DNA from: Aquibacillus albus
Lineage (GTDB): Bacteria > Bacillota > Bacilli > Bacillales > Amphibacillaceae
Direction: 5' to 3'
Assembly: GCF_016908325.1 (NCBI RefSeq)
Contig: NZ_JAFBDR010000021.1
Location: 17,757-81,756, forward strand
DNA length: 64,000 bases
Made by a program: the position numbers and the translations under genes. Positions 1 to 9,079 of the stretch are shown piece after piece (position 1 is the stretch's first letter; the number at the start of each line of letters is the position of its first letter). The notes under the pieces are model-generated. The model was not told the origin of the DNA. It did no database searches and was given only the letters and a program-made list of their open reading frames with translations.

Positions 1-1
1 T

Positions 2-406
2 GTATGGATTGCAATGGCATTAGCACAAGAAACAGACATGATTTTCCTTGATGAACCAACGACATATTTAGATATGGCTCATCAGTTAGAGGTTCTTGAA
101 TTGCTGGAAAAGTTAAATGAGGTCCAAGGGAGAACAATCGTTATGGTTCTTCATGATTTAAACCAAGCAGCACGTTTTGCGGACTATATTATTGCGTTAA
201 AAGATGGTCAAATCGTCAAAGAGGGCACAAGTGAAGAAGTCATTAAGCGAGACGTGCTTAAAGATGTGTTTCAAATTGATGCTGAAATAGGCCGAGATCC
301 TCGAACAAATAAACCGATGTGTGTAACGTACAATTTACTTAAAGGGGAAGATTTACATGAAAAAGCTACTAGTACCATTTCTACTGCTGTTCATACTTAT
401 TCTTAG
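2..406 (+). CDS. fhuC: Iron-siderophore ABC transporter ATPase, 5' truncated by window edge
   Basis: This is the C-terminal 134 residues of an ABC ATPase; the reading frame is open from base 2 and the true start lies outside the window. The Walker B segment MIFLDEP, a D-loop (TTYLDMAHQ) and the switch histidine (MVLHDLNQAARFAD) are visible; Walker A and the signature motif are not. The spacing of the motifs and the ending RDPRTNKPMC are typical of FhuC/FecE/YusV ATPases that power uptake of ferric siderophores. The next gene is a siderophore-binding lipoprotein, followed by two FecCD-type permeases, so this is the energy subunit of that importer. The gene overlaps the lipoprotein gene by 50 bases in another frame. 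The assignment to hydroxamate siderophores comes from the neighbour, not from this fragment. Confidence 0.85.
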   Translation, partial: VWIAMALAQETDMIFLDEPTTYLDMAHQLEVLELLEKLNEVQGRTIVMVLHDLNQAARFADYIIALKDGQIVKEGTSEEVIKRDVLKDVFQIDAEIGRDPRTNKPMCVTYNLLKGEDLHEKATSTISTAVHTYS

Positions 407-1355
407 TGCATGTGGAAATAATTCATCAGAAGAAAATACAGAAGAAACAAATAACCCTGCAGAAGGTGCAAGTGAAACAACAGAAGACACATCCGAATCA
501 ACAGAAAATGAATCTAGTGAAACAGAGGCTGAAGAAGAAACATCAGGTACCATTACGTATGAATCTGAAAATGGACCTGTTGAAGTGCCAGCGGATCCAC
601 AACGTGTAGTTGTACTCTCCTCCTATGCCGGGAATGTTATGGCGTTAGACGTTCCGATAGTTGGGGTAGATGCATGGTCAATGGGGAATCCGCTTTATGA
701 AGAGAAGCTAGAGGGTGTTGAAGAAGTATCAGAGGAAAATCTAGAAAAAATTATCGAGCTTAACCCAGATTTAATTATCGGACTAGCTAGTACAAAAAAC
801 CTTGATAAAATAAGTGAAATTGCCCCAACTGTTACGTTTACTTGGGGGAGCCATGATTACTTAACACAACATTTAGAAATCGGTAAAGTGTTAAACAAAG
901 AAGAAGAAGCGCAAGCATGGATTGATGATTACAAACAACGCGCACAAGCTTTAGGGGAAGAAGTTAAAGCTGAAATTGGAAAAGATGCAACAGTAACTGT
1001 TATTGAAAACTTTAATAAGGACTTATACGTGTTTGGAGATAATTGGGCACGCGGAACAGAGTTGCTTTATCAGGAAATGAAACTGAATATGCCTGAAAAG
1101 GTAAAAGAAACGGCTTTAGAACCTGGATATTATACACTCTCTTTGGAAGTTCTTCCTGAATTCGTAGGAGATTACTTAATTGTAAGTAAGACGGAAACAG
1201 ATACTTCATTCTTGGAATCTGAAACATACAAAAACATTCCTGCTGTTAAAAATAACCAAGTTTTTGTAGCAGATGCAACGAAGTTCTATTTTAGTGACCC
1301 ACTTACGTTGGAATATCAGCTAGAATTCTTTAGAGAAAATTTTCTTGGTAACTAA
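357..1355 (+). CDS. fhuD: Iron-hydroxamate substrate-binding lipoprotein, FhuD-like
   Basis: 332 residues. The N-terminus is a lipoprotein signal (MKK, hydrophobic stretch, lipobox LSAC with the modified Cys at 19), followed by an acidic Glu/Thr/Ser-rich linker to about residue 65 and a class III periplasmic-binding-protein fold. Segments VPADPQRVVVLSSYAGN, a DNWARGTELLYQ stretch and a C-terminal FYFSDPLTLEYQLEFF resemble FhuD/FhuD2 proteins of Bacillus and Staphylococcus, which bind ferric hydroxamates. The start ATG has AAAGGGGA about 8 bases upstream and lies inside the end of the ATPase gene. The protein would sit on the outer face of the membrane and deliver ligand to the two permeases encoded downstream. 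Exact siderophore specificity cannot be read from the sequence. Confidence 0.85.
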   Translation: MKKLLVPFLLLFILILSACGNNSSEENTEETNNPAEGASETTEDTSESTENESSETEAEEETSGTITYESENGPVEVPADPQRVVVLSSYAGNVMALDVPIVGVDAWSMGNPLYEEKLEGVEEVSEENLEKIIELNPDLIIGLASTKNLDKISEIAPTVTFTWGSHDYLTQHLEIGKVLNKEEEAQAWIDDYKQRAQALGEEVKAEIGKDATVTVIENFNKDLYVFGDNWARGTELLYQEMKLNMPEKVKETALEPGYYTLSLEVLPEFVGDYLIVSKTETDTSFLESETYKNIPAVKNNQVFVADATKFYFSDPLTLEYQLEFFRENFLGN

Positions 1356-1398
1356 TTAATCGTAGGCTTAATAGCAAGGCTACAAGGCTAGGATAACT

Positions 1399-1430
1399 AG
1401 GATGACTCATATTTGGGTCATCCTATACTT
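1399..1430 (+). terminator. Hairpin between lipoprotein and permease genes
   Basis: Inverted repeat AGGATGAC (1399-1406) and GTCATCCT (1417-1424) with a 10-base loop, followed by a weak T-rich run. It may be a partial terminator or an mRNA-stabilising hairpin that lets the binding protein be made in excess over the permeases. Confidence 0.5.
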
Positions 1431-1487
1431 GTTATTATGACCAAGTTTTGATACATCCTCATTCTTAAAAAGAAAGATGCGATAAAT

Positions 1488-2495
1488 ATGGTAAAACGAT
1501 CAACTTCCATTCCATTTTTATATAAATTTCTCATAGGTCTCTTTGTACTTATTAGTTCCTTTTTTATTTCAATGGTGGTAGGTGCGGCTGATACAAGTCT
1601 AAAAGATGCATGGAACGCTATTATATCTAACACAGTGACTGACACAGTTATTATGCTGAATGAAATTCGTTTACCACGTGTAATAGCCGCTATATTTGTT
1701 GGTGCTGCTTTAGCAGTTTCAGGAGCAATTATGCAAGGAGTTACGAGAAATCCTCTAGCAGACCCCGGTTTACTAGGTTTAACAGCAGGTGCCAATGCGG
1801 CCCTTGCTTTAACCATTGCTCTTATTCCTTACGCTAACTATTTTTGGATTACAATTGTGTGTTTTATAGGTGCTGCGGTAGGTACGATTTTAGTTCTAGG
1901 AATTGGCTCGATGAGAAGAGGTGGATTTTCTCCATTTCGGCTTGTGTTAGCAGGAGCTGCAGTATCTGCGTTCCTTCATGCTATTACGGAGTGGATTGGC
2001 CTTTATTTTAGGATTTCGAAAGATGTTTCGATGTGGACTGCTGGAGGGTTAATTGGAACCACATGGGGGCAGCTTCAAATGATTGTCCCCTTTATAATCA
2101 TTAGTATTGTCATTTCTATTTTTCTAGCGAAACAGCTAACCATACTTAGTTTAAATGAAGAGGTTGCAATAGGATTAGGACAAAATATAATTAGAGTGAA
2201 ATATATGTTGTTCATCATCATTATTTTATTAGCAGGTACATCTGTGGCATTAGTAGGTAACATAGCGTTTGTTGGCTTAATGATTCCTCATATCGTTCGA
2301 GGGATAGTTGGAACGGATTATCGTTTTATTTTGCCTATGTCAGCTGTCGCTGGTGCAACGTTCATGCTATTAGCTGACACACTAGGCAGGACGATTAATG
2401 CACCTTTTGAAACACCTGTTGCCGCCATCGTATCTATTTTGGGGCTTCCTTTCTTCCTGCTAATTGTTAGAAAAGGAGGAAATGCATTCTCATGA
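1488..2495 (+). CDS. fhuB: FecCD-family siderophore permease (first subunit)
   Basis: 335 residues, very hydrophobic, with the roughly ten membrane spans of the FecCD/BtuC family. Family motifs visible are RLPRVIAAIFVGAALAVSGAIMQGVTRNPLADPGLLGL near residue 60-100, and GLMIPHIVRGIVG near 265, the segment that contacts the ATPase. It pairs with the next gene to form the channel of the importer. The ribosome-binding site is weak (AAAGAAAG, some 11 bases upstream), but no better in-frame start is seen. The stop overlaps the next start by 4 bases (ATGA), indicating translational coupling. Subunit naming as FhuB rather than FhuG follows gene order only. Confidence 0.85.
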   Translation: MVKRSTSIPFLYKFLIGLFVLISSFFISMVVGAADTSLKDAWNAIISNTVTDTVIMLNEIRLPRVIAAIFVGAALAVSGAIMQGVTRNPLADPGLLGLTAGANAALALTIALIPYANYFWITIVCFIGAAVGTILVLGIGSMRRGGFSPFRLVLAGAAVSAFLHAITEWIGLYFRISKDVSMWTAGGLIGTTWGQLQMIVPFIIISIVISIFLAKQLTILSLNEEVAIGLGQNIIRVKYMLFIIIILLAGTSVALVGNIAFVGLMIPHIVRGIVGTDYRFILPMSAVAGATFMLLADTLGRTINAPFETPVAAIVSILGLPFFLLIVRKGGNAFS

Positions 2496-3502
2496 TTGAT
2501 CCTAACCTTATTAAAAAGCAACGCATTATCCTTCTTTTGTTAATAGGGGCTATATTCCTAACAATGATTGTTAGTATGGGTTTGGGCTATTCAAGTGTAT
2601 CTTATGATCGGTTAATCCCAATTATTTTAGGAGAAGGGACATTTAAAGAAGAATTTGTCCTATTTTCTATTCGATTACCACGAATATTTATTACATTGTT
2701 GGCGGGGATGGCGCTGGCGGTCTCAGGTGCTATCTTACAAGGAATAACCAGAAATGACCTGGCTGATCCAGGAATAATTGGGATAAATGCTGGAGCTGGT
2801 GTGGGAATTGCAGCATTCTTTTTATATTTTCCAATCGAGGCTGGATCATTTGTCTATGTGCTTCCCTTGGTTGCCTTTATAGGTGCTTTGCTTACAGCTT
2901 TTCTCATTTACATTTTTTCTTATAGTAAGCAGAGTGGTTTACAGCCTGTTAAGTTAGTTTTGATAGGAATTGGTTTTTCCATGGCTTGTTCGGGAGCCAT
3001 GGTTATCCTTATTTCTTCTGCAGAACGCCAAAAGGTAGACTTTATTGCGAAATGGTTAGCAGGGAATATATGGGGAACAGATTGGCCATTTATTTTAGCT
3101 ATTCTTCCTTGGATCATAATTCTTATCCCGTTTACTTTATATAAAGCAAACCGGTTAAATCTATTGGGGTTAAGTGAACCAGTTGCAATTGGAGTCGGGG
3201 TATCTATAGAAAGAGAGAGGCTTGTTCTGTTATTAACAGCTGTAGCTTTAGCAGCGGCTGCTGTGTCTGTAACAGGCGGTATTGCCTTTATTGGTCTAAT
3301 GGCTCCACATATTGCAAAAAGCTTAGTGGGTCCTAGAAATCAACTGTTTATGCCAATTGCTATTCTTGTCGGTGGATGGCTGTTGTTACTTGCTGATACA
3401 ATTGGACGTAATATAGTTGAACCTGCTGGGATCGCTGCAGGTATAATGACTGCCTTAATTGGGGCTCCATATTTTATTTATCTATTATTACGAAAATCAT
3501 AA
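2492..3502 (+). CDS. fhuG: FecCD-family siderophore permease (second subunit)
   Basis: 336 residues, FecCD family. RLPRIFITLLAGMALAVSGAILQGITRNDLADPG near residue 60-95 and GLMAPHIAKSLVGP near 270 are the expected family signatures. It is translationally coupled to the first permease by an ATGA overlap. Together the two proteins form the membrane heterodimer of the ferric-hydroxamate importer whose lipoprotein and ATPase lie upstream. No iron-regulatory operator is visible in the window, because the operon promoter is beyond the left edge. Confidence 0.85.
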   Translation: MIDPNLIKKQRIILLLLIGAIFLTMIVSMGLGYSSVSYDRLIPIILGEGTFKEEFVLFSIRLPRIFITLLAGMALAVSGAILQGITRNDLADPGIIGINAGAGVGIAAFFLYFPIEAGSFVYVLPLVAFIGALLTAFLIYIFSYSKQSGLQPVKLVLIGIGFSMACSGAMVILISSAERQKVDFIAKWLAGNIWGTDWPFILAILPWIIILIPFTLYKANRLNLLGLSEPVAIGVGVSIERERLVLLLTAVALAAAAVSVTGGIAFIGLMAPHIAKSLVGPRNQLFMPIAILVGGWLLLLADTIGRNIVEPAGIAAGIMTALIGAPYFIYLLLRKS

Positions 3503-3560
3503 ACAAGTGTTATTGAGGCAGTATATAAAGAAAAGGAGTAAGAAGTGAGAATAGAGCTTA

Positions 3561-3613
3561 GGGAGCTTCACTGCAACTGCTGAGTGTCAATTTGGTGTTT
3601 GCTCCCGTTTTTA
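3561..3613 (+). terminator. Probable terminator of the siderophore operon
   Basis: GGGAGC (3561-3566) pairs with GCTCCC (3601-3606), extended by CAC/GTG, with a long loop and followed by GTTTTT. Only moderately convincing because of the loop length. Confidence 0.45.
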
Positions 3614-3640
3614 CTCAATTGCTATAGATAACCTATATTT

Positions 3641-3997
3641 TTAACTATCCGATACAAGCTCTATCGTATACGTAGCTCTATCCGTAATTAAGGAAAATTT
3701 TGATTCATTAAACTGATATAATGTAGAATCTTCTAGTGGTATTTCATAATGAGCTGATGGAAGCTGTTGAAAATCCTGTCCATCGGTATGAATTTTCCCT
3801 GGCCCATTTAATTGTAAAGCATGCATAGGCTCATAATCATCGATTCTTCTTGTGTCTCTTGAATAGGAAATGGAGTTTAGCTCCATTAATGTATCATCAT
3901 AGTCATGCAGTTCACGTTTTGAAATTCTAATTTTTTCTCCGTTCCATTGTTGTAACAATTCATTAAATTCTTCAACTGATAAGTACTGCTGCTTCAT
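3641..3997 (-). CDS. Small soluble hypothetical protein
   Basis: About 118 residues, starting MKQQYLSVEEFNELLQQW. I chose the second of two adjacent ATGs (3997) because AGGAGGG (4004-4010) lies at the best distance; an upstream in-frame ATG at 4027 has no ribosome-binding site. The protein is acidic, has no signal peptide or membrane span and shows no motif I recognise. It seems to combine a short N-terminal helix with a beta-rich remainder (for example FSLITDRATYTIELV at the end). It stands alone on the minus strand between the siderophore operon and the CNNM-type gene. The strong ribosome-binding site argues that it is real, but no function is proposed. Confidence 0.6.
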   Translation of the reverse strand: MKQQYLSVEEFNELLQQWNGEKIRISKRELHDYDDTLMELNSISYSRDTRRIDDYEPMHALQLNGPGKIHTDGQDFQQLPSAHYEIPLEDSTLYQFNESKFSLITDRATYTIELVSDS

Positions 3998-4137
3998 CAT
4001 AATCCCTCCTATATTTATACTTTCCAAGCAAGACGTAATAATACAGTGATTTTTATATAAAAAAATTTATGTTGAATAAACGATTGCAATATAAAGCACG
4101 ATAACTATACGAAGAAAAATAGAGGGGGAACAATCTA

Positions 4138-5355
4138 ATGATTCTTGCAATCCTCTTTTTAATATTTGTTTCCTTTTTCTTTTCCGGAAGTGAAACAGCA
4201 CTAACCGCCACGAATAGAATGAGGCTTCAAACGAAGGCAAAAAATAATGATAAAAAAGCGCAAAAGCTTTTAGATATGATTTCTAAGCCAAGTCAATTTA
4301 TAACCACAATACTAATCGGAAACAATATTGCGAATATATTACTTCCGACACTGGTAACAATGCTAGCGATTGACCAAGGGTTCAGCATTGGCATCGCTTC
4401 TGCAATATTAACGATTGTTATTATTATTTTTTCAGAAGTTATCCCTAAATCTGTAGCAGCAGCTTTTCCTGATCGAATTTCTCTACTCGTCTACCCGGTT
4501 ATACGGTTTTTTGTTATCATTTTCAGACCTATTACGGCTGTACTTAATGGGATGACGGGAGTAATCACACGAGCACTTTCTAAAGGACAAAATGATGACG
4601 TGTCTGTATCAAAAGAGGAATTACGAGCAATGGTTGATATAGCTGATTCAGAAGGAACGTTTAAGGAGGAAGAATCGCTTCGAATTAAAGGGGTACTTGA
4701 TTTTTATAATTTAAATGTCAAAGATGTATTAAAAACACCTAGAGTAAAAATCGTAGCGCTTCCGAGCACAGCATCTTATGAAGAGGTTAGGGATATTGTG
4801 ATTAAACACCCATTTTCACGATATCCGTTATATAAGAAGGATATTGATCACATCACTGGTGTGTTTCATGGTAAGTATTTGATCCCGTGGTCAACAGAAC
4901 CAGAAAGATCCCTGAAATCCTACAGCGATATGGACCCTTTAATCGTGTATGAATTTCATTCGATTGAATGGGTTTTTCGGCAGATGACGAAAAAGAAAAA
5001 GCATATGGCTATTGTAATAGACGAATATGGTGGAACAGAAGGAATACTAACACATGAGGATATTATTGAAGCTATGATTGGTTTAGAAATTGAAGACGAA
5101 ACGGATAACCATGATTCAATTGTTGAAAAAATTACAGACACCGAAATTATTTGCGATGGGAAAATTACACTACATCGATTAAATTCAACGTTTGATACAG
5201 ACATACCAGAGGAAGAGGATGTACTTGCAGGGTATATTCTAAAAGAATTAAATGAGTTTCCTAAAGAGGGTGAAACATTGGAAAGAAATAATCTGACGTT
5301 TAAAATTCTTGAAATAGAAGGTAGAACAATTAAAAAGGTTCAAATTATTAAATAG
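4138..5355 (+). CDS. CNNM/CorC (hemolysin-like) membrane protein with CBS pair
   Basis: 405 residues. Residues 1-about 140 form the CNNM (DUF21) membrane domain with the hallmark FFSGSETALTATNRMRL near the N-terminus. Residues about 170-300 form a CBS pair and the C-terminus is a CorC_HlyC accessory domain (for example DIPEEEDVLAGYIL). Bacterial relatives (YhdP/MpfA, YrkA, CorC) are linked to magnesium or cobalt efflux and magnesium tolerance; the old hemolysin label is historical. It is somewhat shorter than the 430-450 residue Bacillus paralogues. It has its own strong ribosome-binding site (GAGGGGG) and a terminator after it, so it is probably monocistronic. Ion specificity is inferred from the family only. 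Confidence 0.85.
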   Translation: MILAILFLIFVSFFFSGSETALTATNRMRLQTKAKNNDKKAQKLLDMISKPSQFITTILIGNNIANILLPTLVTMLAIDQGFSIGIASAILTIVIIIFSEVIPKSVAAAFPDRISLLVYPVIRFFVIIFRPITAVLNGMTGVITRALSKGQNDDVSVSKEELRAMVDIADSEGTFKEEESLRIKGVLDFYNLNVKDVLKTPRVKIVALPSTASYEEVRDIVIKHPFSRYPLYKKDIDHITGVFHGKYLIPWSTEPERSLKSYSDMDPLIVYEFHSIEWVFRQMTKKKKHMAIVIDEYGGTEGILTHEDIIEAMIGLEIEDETDNHDSIVEKITDTEIICDGKITLHRLNSTFDTDIPEEEDVLAGYILKELNEFPKEGETLERNNLTFKILEIEGRTIKKVQIIK

Positions 5356-5364
5356 TTCTGTTAG

Positions 5365-5402
5365 AAATAGCTTATCTGTGTATGCGGGGTAGGCTATTTT
5401 GA
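5365..5402 (+). terminator. Terminator after the CNNM-type gene
   Basis: Twelve-pair stem with two G-U pairs, AAATAGCTTATC (5365-5376) with GGTAGGCTATTT (5388-5399), then a short T run. Confidence 0.65.
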
Positions 5403-5496
5403 GGTTCTCAGGAAGAGGAAAAAAATTATCGTTTATAGATAGAGCTTTTATGTTAAACTAACAAATAGTTTAGCGAAAAAGAGGTTAAAAGATACC

Positions 5497-6864
5497 ATGA
5501 AACTTTTATCAAAGGAAAATAAGATTTCTAATCAATTATCTACCATCCATCTCATTGTGATTTATTATTTACTGGCTATAAGTATTTCTACCTTATTACT
5601 TAGTATACCGTTACTTCATAGTCCGGGAATTGAACTTTCGTTTATTGATACCCTATTTACTGCCGTAAGTGCGATAAGTGTCACTGGGTTAACTGTTGTC
5701 TCAACTGCAGAAACCTTTAATGCCTATGGGAAAATTGCCATTGCTTTTATCTTGCAGTTAGGTGGAATTGGGATCATGACCCTAGGAACCTTTATTTGGG
5801 TTCTGTTGGGGAAAAAGATTGGGTTACGTGGCAGGCAACTAATTAGAATTGATCAAAATAGTAGAAATTTGTCTGGTCTCGTTAAATTAATGTTAAAGAT
5901 TTTTAAAATCATTCTAGTCATTGAATTGGTTGGAACGATAATTTTAAGTACATATTTTCTTAATTATTTCGATACTTGGCAAGAGGCTTTGTTACATGGT
6001 TTTTTTGGTGCTGTTAGTGCAACGACAAATGGTGGTTTTGATATTACAGGTGCATCATTGATTCCGTTTGCTAATGATTATTTTGTTCAATTTGTAAACA
6101 TTATTTTAATTATATTAGGTGCAATTGGATTTCCTGTTTTGATTGAAGTACAAGAATTAATGAAGGGGATGTACCAAGACACCAATGATAAATATAAGTT
6201 CTCCCTATTTACCAAGCTGACTACATTCACGTTTGTGGGACTTGTGCTGATTGGATGGCTATTAATTTATTTATTAGAACGAAATGCTTTTTTTGCAGAC
6301 AAGACTTGGCATGAAACGTTGTTTTATAGCTTGTTTCAATCTGTAACATCGAGAAGTGGCGGATTATCCACCATGGATGTAAGTGAATTTTCCATGCCTA
6401 CACTGATATTGACTTGTGGTTTAATGTTTATCGGTGCATCTCCAAGTAGTGTTGGTGGAGGTATTCGTACGACAACGTTCGCGATAATGCTTTTGGCTAT
6501 ATATAACTATGCAAAAGGAAATTCCTCGATTAAGGTGTTTGGAAGAGAAATTGACCCAGAAGATATTTCAAGATCTTTTATAGTCATTTCAACGGCTACG
6601 ATGCTTTGTTTTATTGCGACAATCACCTTAGCATCATCAGAAAATTTACCAATTATAACGATTTTATTTGAGGTTTCATCTGCGTTTGGGACGACGGGAT
6701 TGTCGATGGGGATTACCCCAGATTTGTCTACTTTTGGGAAATGTGTCATTATGTTTCTTATGTTTATAGGAAGAATCGGCATTTTTTCTTTCTTGTTCAT
6801 CTTAAGAGGAAAAGAAACGAAGGACATCTATCACTACCCTACAGAAAAAGTGATTATTGGATAA
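5497..6864 (+). CDS. ktrB: KtrB/TrkH-family potassium uptake channel subunit
   Basis: 455 residues with the four-fold M1-P-M2 repeat of the Trk/Ktr/HKT superfamily. The selectivity-filter loops are recognisable around AISVTGLTVVS, SATTNGGFDITG, TSRSGGLSTMD and SAFGTTGLSMG, each with the conserved filter glycine. The length matches Bacillus KtrB/KtrD (about 445-450). Ktr channels take up potassium with sodium dependence and need a cytoplasmic KtrA/KtrC ring protein; no such gene is adjacent, so the partner must be encoded elsewhere, as with B. subtilis KtrD. Potassium uptake is the first response to osmotic upshift, which fits the nearby opuA genes. I cannot tell KtrB from KtrD. Confidence 0.85.
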   Translation: MKLLSKENKISNQLSTIHLIVIYYLLAISISTLLLSIPLLHSPGIELSFIDTLFTAVSAISVTGLTVVSTAETFNAYGKIAIAFILQLGGIGIMTLGTFIWVLLGKKIGLRGRQLIRIDQNSRNLSGLVKLMLKIFKIILVIELVGTIILSTYFLNYFDTWQEALLHGFFGAVSATTNGGFDITGASLIPFANDYFVQFVNIILIILGAIGFPVLIEVQELMKGMYQDTNDKYKFSLFTKLTTFTFVGLVLIGWLLIYLLERNAFFADKTWHETLFYSLFQSVTSRSGGLSTMDVSEFSMPTLILTCGLMFIGASPSSVGGGIRTTTFAIMLLAIYNYAKGNSSIKVFGREIDPEDISRSFIVISTATMLCFIATITLASSENLPIITILFEVSSAFGTTGLSMGITPDLSTFGKCVIMFLMFIGRIGIFSFLFILRGKETKDIYHYPTEKVIIG

Positions 6865-6871
6865 TGGAAGA

Positions 6872-6907
6872 GAGCGTTAAACTTTTTGATATTAACGCTC
6901 TTTTTCC
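6872..6907 (+). terminator. Strong terminator after ktrB
   Basis: Perfect nine-pair stem GAGCGTTAA (6872-6880) with TTAACGCTC (6892-6900), followed by a T run. Confidence 0.9.
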
Positions 6908-6978
6908 TTGGTACCAAATTTGGAGCAAAGGATATAAAAGATTAGTAAAACTATTTCCAGGTTAAGTTTCATAAAAAG

Positions 6979-7707
6979 TTATTCAACAAGATGAACTTCA
7001 TCATCCACGTGAATGTCACCCGTTTTTATCACAGAAGCATAAACGCCAAAATTATTTTTTCTTTCTTTTATAATAGTTTTATGCAAACTCGCATCTCGTT
7101 CTGCATTATCCGGATCAACAGTAATAATCATACACCTTTTACAATAATTAACTAATTCAATTTCTACTTCACTTCCTATTTTTATTCGTCTGCCAATCCA
7201 TTCTTCTTCTATAAAAGGGATTTTGTCTTTTAATGAAATAAATAAATTAGGACGAAAGCGTCTAAAATCGACTTCGTTTTTCCCCCATATTTCTCTCAAA
7301 TGATCTAAAGAAGCATCTGTTACAAGTAGAATGTGTTCTACTGCAATTGGCCCAATAGGTACATGGGAAGGAGAATACTCAGTAGTAGAAATTTTTCGTT
7401 TCGATTTGTTTTCCAGCTCTCTAATTAATTCTTCATCTTCCCAATCAAAAACCTTACCCTCTGGTGTCATGACTTCTACTTTAGGATATTCCTCTATTAA
7501 TTCTTCTCCTACAAACCTGGCTTTATATCGAACCATTTCTGGGAACTGTGTAATCGTTAAAAAATTCTCTTTTTTTGTTTCATCTAAGTAAGCATGGCTA
7601 CGGTCCCCGTATAAACCATAGTCCATTATTTTTGATTTTTGTACAAATTCTCCGTCAAAAGATTTTACAGGATGACGAACAATTTCCTTGATGTGACCAA
7701 TTAACAT
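6979..7707 (-). CDS. MOSC domain protein with N-terminal MOSC beta-barrel
   Basis: 242 residues from ATG 7707, which has AGGAG (7716-7720) eight bases upstream; an in-frame start at 7725 would lack a site. The N-terminus (GHIKEIVRHPVKSF) is the MOSC_N barrel and the C-terminal half is a MOSC domain with the conserved-position cysteine in NYCKRCMIITVDPD. MOSC proteins are related to the molybdenum cofactor sulfurase C-terminus and include YiiM and mARC-type molybdoenzymes that handle N-hydroxylated compounds. This protein has no electron-transfer domain, so it is an orphan MOSC protein of uncertain substrate. It is divergent from opuA and convergent with ktrB. Confidence 0.8.
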   Translation of the reverse strand: MLIGHIKEIVRHPVKSFDGEFVQKSKIMDYGLYGDRSHAYLDETKKENFLTITQFPEMVRYKARFVGEELIEEYPKVEVMTPEGKVFDWEDEELIRELENKSKRKISTTEYSPSHVPIGPIAVEHILLVTDASLDHLREIWGKNEVDFRRFRPNLFISLKDKIPFIEEEWIGRRIKIGSEVEIELVNYCKRCMIITVDPDNAERDASLHKTIIKERKNNFGVYASVIKTGDIHVDDEVHLVE

Positions 7708-7822
7708 TTCCTTCACTCCTATCATTCTAATTTAATTTGCTATAAGTATAACAATCTTTCTGCTGATTATAAAAAAGGCGGGTTTAACCGGCTTTTTATT
7801 TATGCCCATTAATAATAATACG

Positions 7823-7850
7823 TTTACTGTTAATAATAAAAAAGTATAGC
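7823..7850 (+). promoter_or_regulatory. Probable opuA promoter
   Basis: TTTACT (7823-7828), 16-base spacer, TATAGC (7845-7850), about 30 bases before the opuAA start. A fair vegetative sigma match; osmotic control cannot be read from it. Confidence 0.5.
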
Positions 7851-7879
7851 AAATAATCGGAAGTAATGAGGTGAAATTA

Positions 7880-9079
7880 GTGCCGATCATTAAAGTAGAA
7901 AACCTGTCAAAAGTGTTTGGCAGGAATGTAAAAGATGCATTGACACTTTTAGATGAGGGGTTAACGAAGGAAAAAATATTACAAGAAACGGGTTGCACGG
8001 TTGGTGTTAACCGCGCTTCATTTGAAGTAGAAGCAGGTGAAGTGTTCGTTATTATGGGTTTATCTGGTAGTGGTAAATCAACTTTGGTACGACTCATAAA
8101 TCGGTTAATTGAGCCAACAGAAGGAAGCGTCTATGTAGACGAAGAAAATTTGGCAAAGATGAACAAAGAGGATTTGCGCCGTGTTCGTCGCGAAAAGCTC
8201 AGTATGGTGTTTCAGCGGTTTGCTCTATTCCCACATCGAACAATTTTAGAAAATGCTGAATTTGGACTCGAAATTCAGGGTATCGATAAAACGGAAAGAA
8301 GTAAGAAAGCTAAAGAATCTCTTGAACTTGTAGGTTTAGGCAGTTACCTACATCAATATCCAGAGCAACTTTCTGGTGGGATGCAACAGCGTGTGGGCTT
8401 AGCGCGTGCGTTAGCCAACGATCCAGAAGTACTATTAATGGATGAGGCTTTCTCTGCACTTGATCCTTTAATTCGTAAAGATATGCAGGATGAGTTGTTA
8501 GAGTTACAAGAAAGTATGCAAAAAACAATTATCTTTATTACCCATGATTTGGATGAAGCACTTCGTATTGGGGATCGCATCGCATTGATGAAGGACGGTA
8601 GCATTGTTCAAATCGGTACACCAGAAGAAATTCTTGTAAATCCTGTCAATGATTATGTAGAAAAATTCGTTCAAGACGTTGACCGATCCAAAGTATTAAC
8701 AGCTGAACATATTATGAAGCGACCAGAAACGATTAATATCGAAAAGCATGGACCACGTGTCGCTTTAGAACGAATGAGAGAAGAAGGCTTATCGAGTATT
8801 TATGTAACCGATGGTAAACGAAATTTAAAGGGTTATATAACTGCAGATGACGCATCAGACGCAAGAAAACAAGGGATCCAAGATTTAAATCAAATATTAA
8901 AAACCGATGTACCGACTGTTCAAAAAAATATATCCATGCATGAAATATTTGATATTATTCACAATTCTCCAGTACCAATTGCTGTTGTTGAAGACGATAA
9001 GCTACTTGGAATTATCGTTCGAGGAGCAGTAATAGCTGCACTAGCCGGTGAAGGTGAGGTGAATTTAGAAAATGCTTGA
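7880..9079 (+). CDS. opuAA: Glycine betaine ABC transporter ATPase OpuAA
   Basis: 399 residues. Walker [10 protein letters not shown], signature LSGGMQQR, Walker [14 protein letters not shown] and the switch histidine [10 protein letters not shown] are all present, followed by two CBS domains (about residues 270-395). The N-terminal stretch [11 protein letters not shown] and the insert [14 protein letters not shown] match OpuAA/ProV closely. GTG 7880 is preferred over GTG 7871 because GAGGTGA matches the anti-Shine-Dalgarno and sits 6 bases upstream. OpuA imports glycine betaine and proline betaine as compatible solutes. In OpuA/ProU-type transporters the CBS domains are linked to ionic-strength gating. 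The gene overlaps opuAB by 8 bases. Confidence 0.95.
   Translation: MPIIKVENLSKVFGRNVKDALTLLDEGLTKEKILQETGCTVGVNRASFEVEAGEVFVIMGLSGSGKSTLVRLINRLIEPTEGSVYVDEENLAKMNKEDLRRVRREKLSMVFQRFALFPHRTILENAEFGLEIQGIDKTERSKKAKESLELVGLGSYLHQYPEQLSGGMQQRVGLARALANDPEVLLMDEAFSALDPLIRKDMQDELLELQESMQKTIIFITHDLDEALRIGDRIALMKDGSIVQIGTPEEILVNPVNDYVEKFVQDVDRSKVLTAEHIMKRPETINIEKHGPRVALERMREEGLSSIYVTDGKRNLKGYITADDASDARKQGIQDLNQILKTDVPTVQKNISMHEIFDIIHNSPVPIAVVEDDKLLGIIVRGAVIAALAGEGEVNLENA

Noticed and set aside
2..406. Frameshift or broken end in the ABC ATPase because of its 50-base overlap with the lipoprotein gene
   Set aside because: The protein reaches its normal end near NLLKGED; the extra residues are simply read-through to the next stop, and both genes look intact.
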